In this document: piece after piece, positions 61,593-64,000 of the stretch
Layout: each line of letters begins with the position of its first letter
How positions within the stretch are numbered: position 1 is the stretch's first letter
Origin: Oceanospirillum sp048264105
Lineage (GTDB): Bacteria > Pseudomonadota > Gammaproteobacteria > Pseudomonadales > Halomonadaceae
Length of the DNA stretch: 64,000 nt
NCBI GenBank assembly: GCA_048264105.1
Contig: JBLXDJ010000003.1
Span: forward strand, 186,001-250,000
Direction: 5' to 3'
Translations under genes and position numbers: made by a program
The notes under the pieces: model-generated
Database searches by the model: none
What the model saw: only the letters and a program-made list of their open reading frames with translations
Told to the model about the DNA's origin: nothing

Positions 61593-62345
61593 ATGAATAC
61601 GCCCGTGACAAACAGCACACCGTCTCATGCAACTACCAGCAGCGTTACCGATAAAGAGCTGGATGGCAGCAAGGCCAATCAGGCCACCATCGCCTATCGT
61701 TTGCTGAAGCAGGACATCATCAATGGCGCATACCAGCCCGGCGACAAACTGCTGATGAGTCATCTGAAAAGCCATTACGAGATTGGCGCAGGCCCGATGC
61801 GCGAGGCGCTGTCACAACTGGTGGCGGATCGTCTGGTCACGGCTATCAGTCAGCGCGGCTTCCGTGTGGCCGAAATGTCTGTTGAAGAGCTGACTGATAT
61901 CTATGATGCCCGCGCCCACCTTGAAGCCCTGATTACCGGCCTTGCGGTTGAGCGTGGCGATGAAGACTGGGAAGCCGATGTTCTGGGCGAAGCCCATAAG
62001 CTGTCACGGGTTAATGAGGTCAACACACCGGAAGAGATGCTGCAGGTGTGGGATCGTCGCCATAAATCTTTCCATCAGGCGATTGTGAACGGTTGCGGCT
62101 CTCCGAAACTGCTGGAGATGCGTGCCTCCCTGCTGGATCAGGCGGAGCGGTATCGTCAGCTATGGCTGAAGCAGACCGTCTTTTCCCAGAACGCACTGGA
62201 AGGAAAACGTCAGGAACACGCAGAACTGGTTGATGCCCTACTGAACCGGGACAAGGCGAAAGCCACCGATCTGATGTATCACCATATTCTCAGCCCGATT
62301 GCGATTATCCGGGAGCTGTTACCCGCCAGCATCGCCACGGCTTAA
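61593..62345 (+). CDS. csiR: GntR-family regulator of the glutarate genes (CsiR/GlaR-like)
   Basis: A 250-residue FadR/FCD-type GntR regulator. The N-terminal winged helix (about 25-95) reads AYRLLKQDIINGAYQPGDKLLMSHLKSHYEIGAGPMREALSQL, and the C-terminal FCD ligand domain (about 100-235) has ARAHLEALITGLAVERG and the metal-binding histidines region (HKSFHQAIVNG). In E. coli, CsiR (GlaR) represses glaH and is released by glutarate. The divergent location next to glaH supports the same role. It is not autoregulation-proven. A terminator follows. Confidence 0.87.
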   Translation: MNTPVTNSTPSHATTSSVTDKELDGSKANQATIAYRLLKQDIINGAYQPGDKLLMSHLKSHYEIGAGPMREALSQLVADRLVTAISQRGFRVAEMSVEELTDIYDARAHLEALITGLAVERGDEDWEADVLGEAHKLSRVNEVNTPEEMLQVWDRRHKSFHQAIVNGCGSPKLLEMRASLLDQAERYRQLWLKQTVFSQNALEGKRQEHAELVDALLNRDKAKATDLMYHHILSPIAIIRELLPASIATA

Positions 62346-62381
62346 TGAGTACATAAAGCCTGACGGTCAAATCGCAGCGCT

Positions 62382-62419
62382 AAAAAAACCTCAGTCGCTT
62401 AAGCGGCTGAGGTTTTTTT
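62382..62419. terminator. Bidirectional terminator between the GntR and Usp genes
   Basis: A long hairpin: AAACCTCAGTCGCTT pairs with AAGCGGCTGAGGTTT with one G-T pair, with A and T runs outside. It serves both converging genes. Confidence 0.92.
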
Positions 62420-62451
62420 GTGCCCTGAATGGCGCAGAGATCAGAAGCGGA

Positions 62452-62889
62452 TTACCACTTCTTCTCATCCCGTACGACAAATACAGAACAGTTGGCGTGT
62501 CGCAGAATCTTCTCGGCATTAGAACCCAGCAGATAACTGGAAAGACCCGGACGACCTGCGGCAACAATAATCACCTCAGGTTTTACCTTGTCAGCCTCTT
62601 CCAGCACGGTGTCGTAAACCACGCCGGCTTTAACACGACACTTACCGCGCAGATGTTCCGGCACGTATTTTTTAAACAGGGTTTTCACTTCCTGTTTCAT
62701 CGCCTCACGGGCACCCTGCACGGCATCGTCGGTAATACCGAAATTACCCTGATGCACCTGGGTCTGATCCACATAGATGCCGTGGATCTCACCTTTCTCA
62801 TCACCAATCAGCTGTTGCGCCAGGGCAACGGCTTTCGGAAACATATCTTCATGTTCCAGATCCATAGGGATCAATACTGTGTTGTACAT
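62452..62889 (-). CDS. Universal stress protein of a TRAP transporter operon
   Basis: A 145-residue UspA-domain protein. It opens NTVLIPMDLEHEDMFPKAVALAQQL and has the ATP-binding stretch AAGRPGLSSYLLGSNAEKILRHA. The G-2x-G-9x-G-S pattern of ATP-binding Usps is shortened here: only about six residues separate the second and third glycines. It follows the TRAP large-permease gene by 25 bp, so it is in the same operon. In Halomonas a Usp (TeaD) of such an operon tunes the transporter; a similar role is inferred. Confidence 0.88.
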   Translation of the reverse strand: MYNTVLIPMDLEHEDMFPKAVALAQQLIGDEKGEIHGIYVDQTQVHQGNFGITDDAVQGAREAMKQEVKTLFKKYVPEHLRGKCRVKAGVVYDTVLEEADKVKPEVIIVAAGRPGLSSYLLGSNAEKILRHANCSVFVVRDEKKW

Positions 62890-62914
62890 GATTCAACCCT
62901 TATCAGAGAAATCG

Positions 62915-64000
62915 TCAGCCCATGACCTTATTTGGCAGCCACATCACCAGATCCGGATTCAGCATACAGATGATCAGCACCATCAGTTTCAGCAGAATGA
63001 AAGGTGTCACCGATTTATAGATGTCGAGCATGGTGACATCCGGCGGTGCGATACCTTTAAGATAGAAGAGTGCGAAGCCATAAGGCGGCGTTTGTACCGC
63101 GATCTCAATGTTCAGAATCATCAGGATACCGAACCAGATCGGGTCAAAGCCCAGATCAACCACAATCGGGGTAAACAGCGGCGCACACATCAGAACGATG
63201 ATGAATTCGTCGATGATGAAGCCCAGACCCAGCATCACCAGCTGCATCAGGATAATCACGCCCAGCGGCGGAAGACCCAGATCTTTGGTGAAGTTGGCGA
63301 TCATGTCCTGAACGCCCATCAGCAGGTGGAAGTTACTGAACAGGGAGGCCCCCAGAATGATCCACATCGCCACGGAAACCAGCATCGCTGTTTCCATACC
63401 CGCCATTTTGAACATACCCAGGCGGAAGCGCTTGAAGAAGAAGGCCAGAATAATGGCACCGACCACACCGATAGCACCGGATTCGGTAGGCGTGGCAATA
63501 CCACTGATAATACTGCCCAGTACCGCAAAGATCAGCAGCACAGACATAAAGCCATCACGCAGGGTGCGGGCTTTTTCTTTCGGCGTCATTTTCGCTTCGG
63601 CACCGGTACCCAGAGGCGCGCGATCCGGATTCATCTTACAGCTGATCAGGATATAAGCGACCATCACAATAATCGCCAGCAGAGCCGGGAACAGCGCCGC
63701 GATAAACATCTTACCCACGGAGTTCTGGGTTGATGCCGCGAACATAATCATAGGAACACTTGGCGGAATCAGGATACCCAGACCACCACCGGCCATGATC
63801 ACACCCAGCGCCAGACGCTTGTCGTAACCACGATCCAGCATCGGCTTCAGCGCGATGGAACCGGAGGTCATGATACCGGCACCGATGATGCCCACCATGG
63901 CACCGATCATGGAGCAAACACCGATCACACTGATCGCCAGCGAACCACGAATTTTACCGATAACCAGCTGACTTGCGTTAAACATCGCATCGCCGATACC
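62915..64000 (-). CDS. TRAP transporter large permease, DctM type (partial)
   Basis: The C-terminal 361 residues of a DctM-family 4TM/12TM membrane permease; the frame stays open to the window end, and the family length is about 430-460. The typical blocks SMIGAMVGIIGAGIMTSGSIALKPMLDRGYDKRLALGVIMAGGGLGILIPPSVPMIMFA and the C-terminal NIEIAVQTPPYGFALFYLKGIAPPDVTMLDIYKSVTPFI are present. TRAP systems import organic acids with a periplasmic binding protein, here expected beyond the window. The nearby glutarate genes make a dicarboxylate substrate plausible, which is speculation. Confidence 0.9.
   Translation of the reverse strand, partial: GIGDAMFNASQLVIGKIRGSLAISVIGVCSMIGAMVGIIGAGIMTSGSIALKPMLDRGYDKRLALGVIMAGGGLGILIPPSVPMIMFAASTQNSVGKMFIAALFPALLAIIVMVAYILISCKMNPDRAPLGTGAEAKMTPKEKARTLRDGFMSVLLIFAVLGSIISGIATPTESGAIGVVGAIILAFFFKRFRLGMFKMAGMETAMLVSVAMWIILGASLFSNFHLLMGVQDMIANFTKDLGLPPLGVIILMQLVMLGLGFIIDEFIIVLMCAPLFTPIVVDLGFDPIWFGILMILNIEIAVQTPPYGFALFYLKGIAPPDVTMLDIYKSVTPFILLKLMVLIICMLNPDLVMWLPNKVMG

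Noticed and set aside
1..64000. CRISPR arrays, insertion sequences, tRNA or rRNA genes, and prophage genes
   Set aside because: I saw no regular spaced repeats, transposase or integrase domains, cloverleaf sequences or phage structural genes by reading. A tRNAscan-SE, Infernal and ISfinder run would settle it.

Overview
The window reads as chromosomal DNA of a marine gammaproteobacterium, most like Oceanospirillales (Oceanospirillaceae such as Amphritea, Neptunomonas or Marinobacterium). This is inferred from gene content and from protein resemblance I recognise by eye; no database search was possible. Coding density is high, genes are co-oriented in short operons, and many convergent pairs share a two-way hairpin terminator. 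I see no rRNA, tRNA, CRISPR array, insertion sequence, prophage or clear genomic island. Most of the window is core genome, with accessory sensory and catabolic modules set into it.

Layout. 1-12.7 kb is housekeeping: trxC; the lipopolysaccharide export permeases lptF-lptG followed by an RDD membrane protein; pepA, holC and valS; a YqiA-type esterase, parE and a LysE-type exporter. 12.7-21.7 kb holds a membrane diguanylate cyclase, ilvD, alanine dehydrogenase, argA, and a DUF47-pit phosphate uptake operon preceded by a four-unit Pho-box-like array. 22-30.5 kb holds a CYTH/CHAD triphosphatase, a voltage-gated K+ channel with a zinc-ribbon-like tail, a DUF3087 protein, a sigma-54 activator next to the CoA-transferase it probably controls, and an ECF sigma/anti-sigma pair. 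30.8-38.4 kb holds a Cache chemoreceptor, a basic-amino-acid ABC importer, a CBS protein and a ProQ/FinO-domain protein. 38.4-41.6 kb is the run TSUP-lgt-thyA-folA. 41.7-55.6 kb is rich in signalling and envelope genes: a Cache/PAS/receiver protein with a decayed kinase core, an NRDE protein, a very large L,D-transpeptidase with an internal duplication, rppH-ptsP, a HAD hydrolase, and a NosP-like FIST protein joined to a hybrid histidine kinase. 55.8-64 kb holds a TrpB2-type tryptophan synthase beta chain and a glutarate/lysine-degradation module (gcdH, lhgO, glaH, divergent csiR/glaR), then a TRAP permease with its universal stress protein, cut by the window end.

How parts work together. GlaH turns glutarate into L-2-hydroxyglutarate and LhgO oxidises that to 2-oxoglutarate; GcdH offers the parallel glutaryl-CoA route; the GntR protein is the likely repressor. 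The FIST protein and hybrid kinase probably form one nitric-oxide-responsive input to phosphorelay or c-di-GMP control. The sigma-54 activator, four TGTCTA half-sites and a -24/-12 promoter form a compact regulatory circuit for the CoA-transferase. The most notable points are this circuit, the Pho-box array before DUF47-pit, the duplicated L,D-transpeptidase, the pseudo-kinase, and the glutarate module. None is a wholly unknown system; each is a recognisable family in an informative or unusual form.
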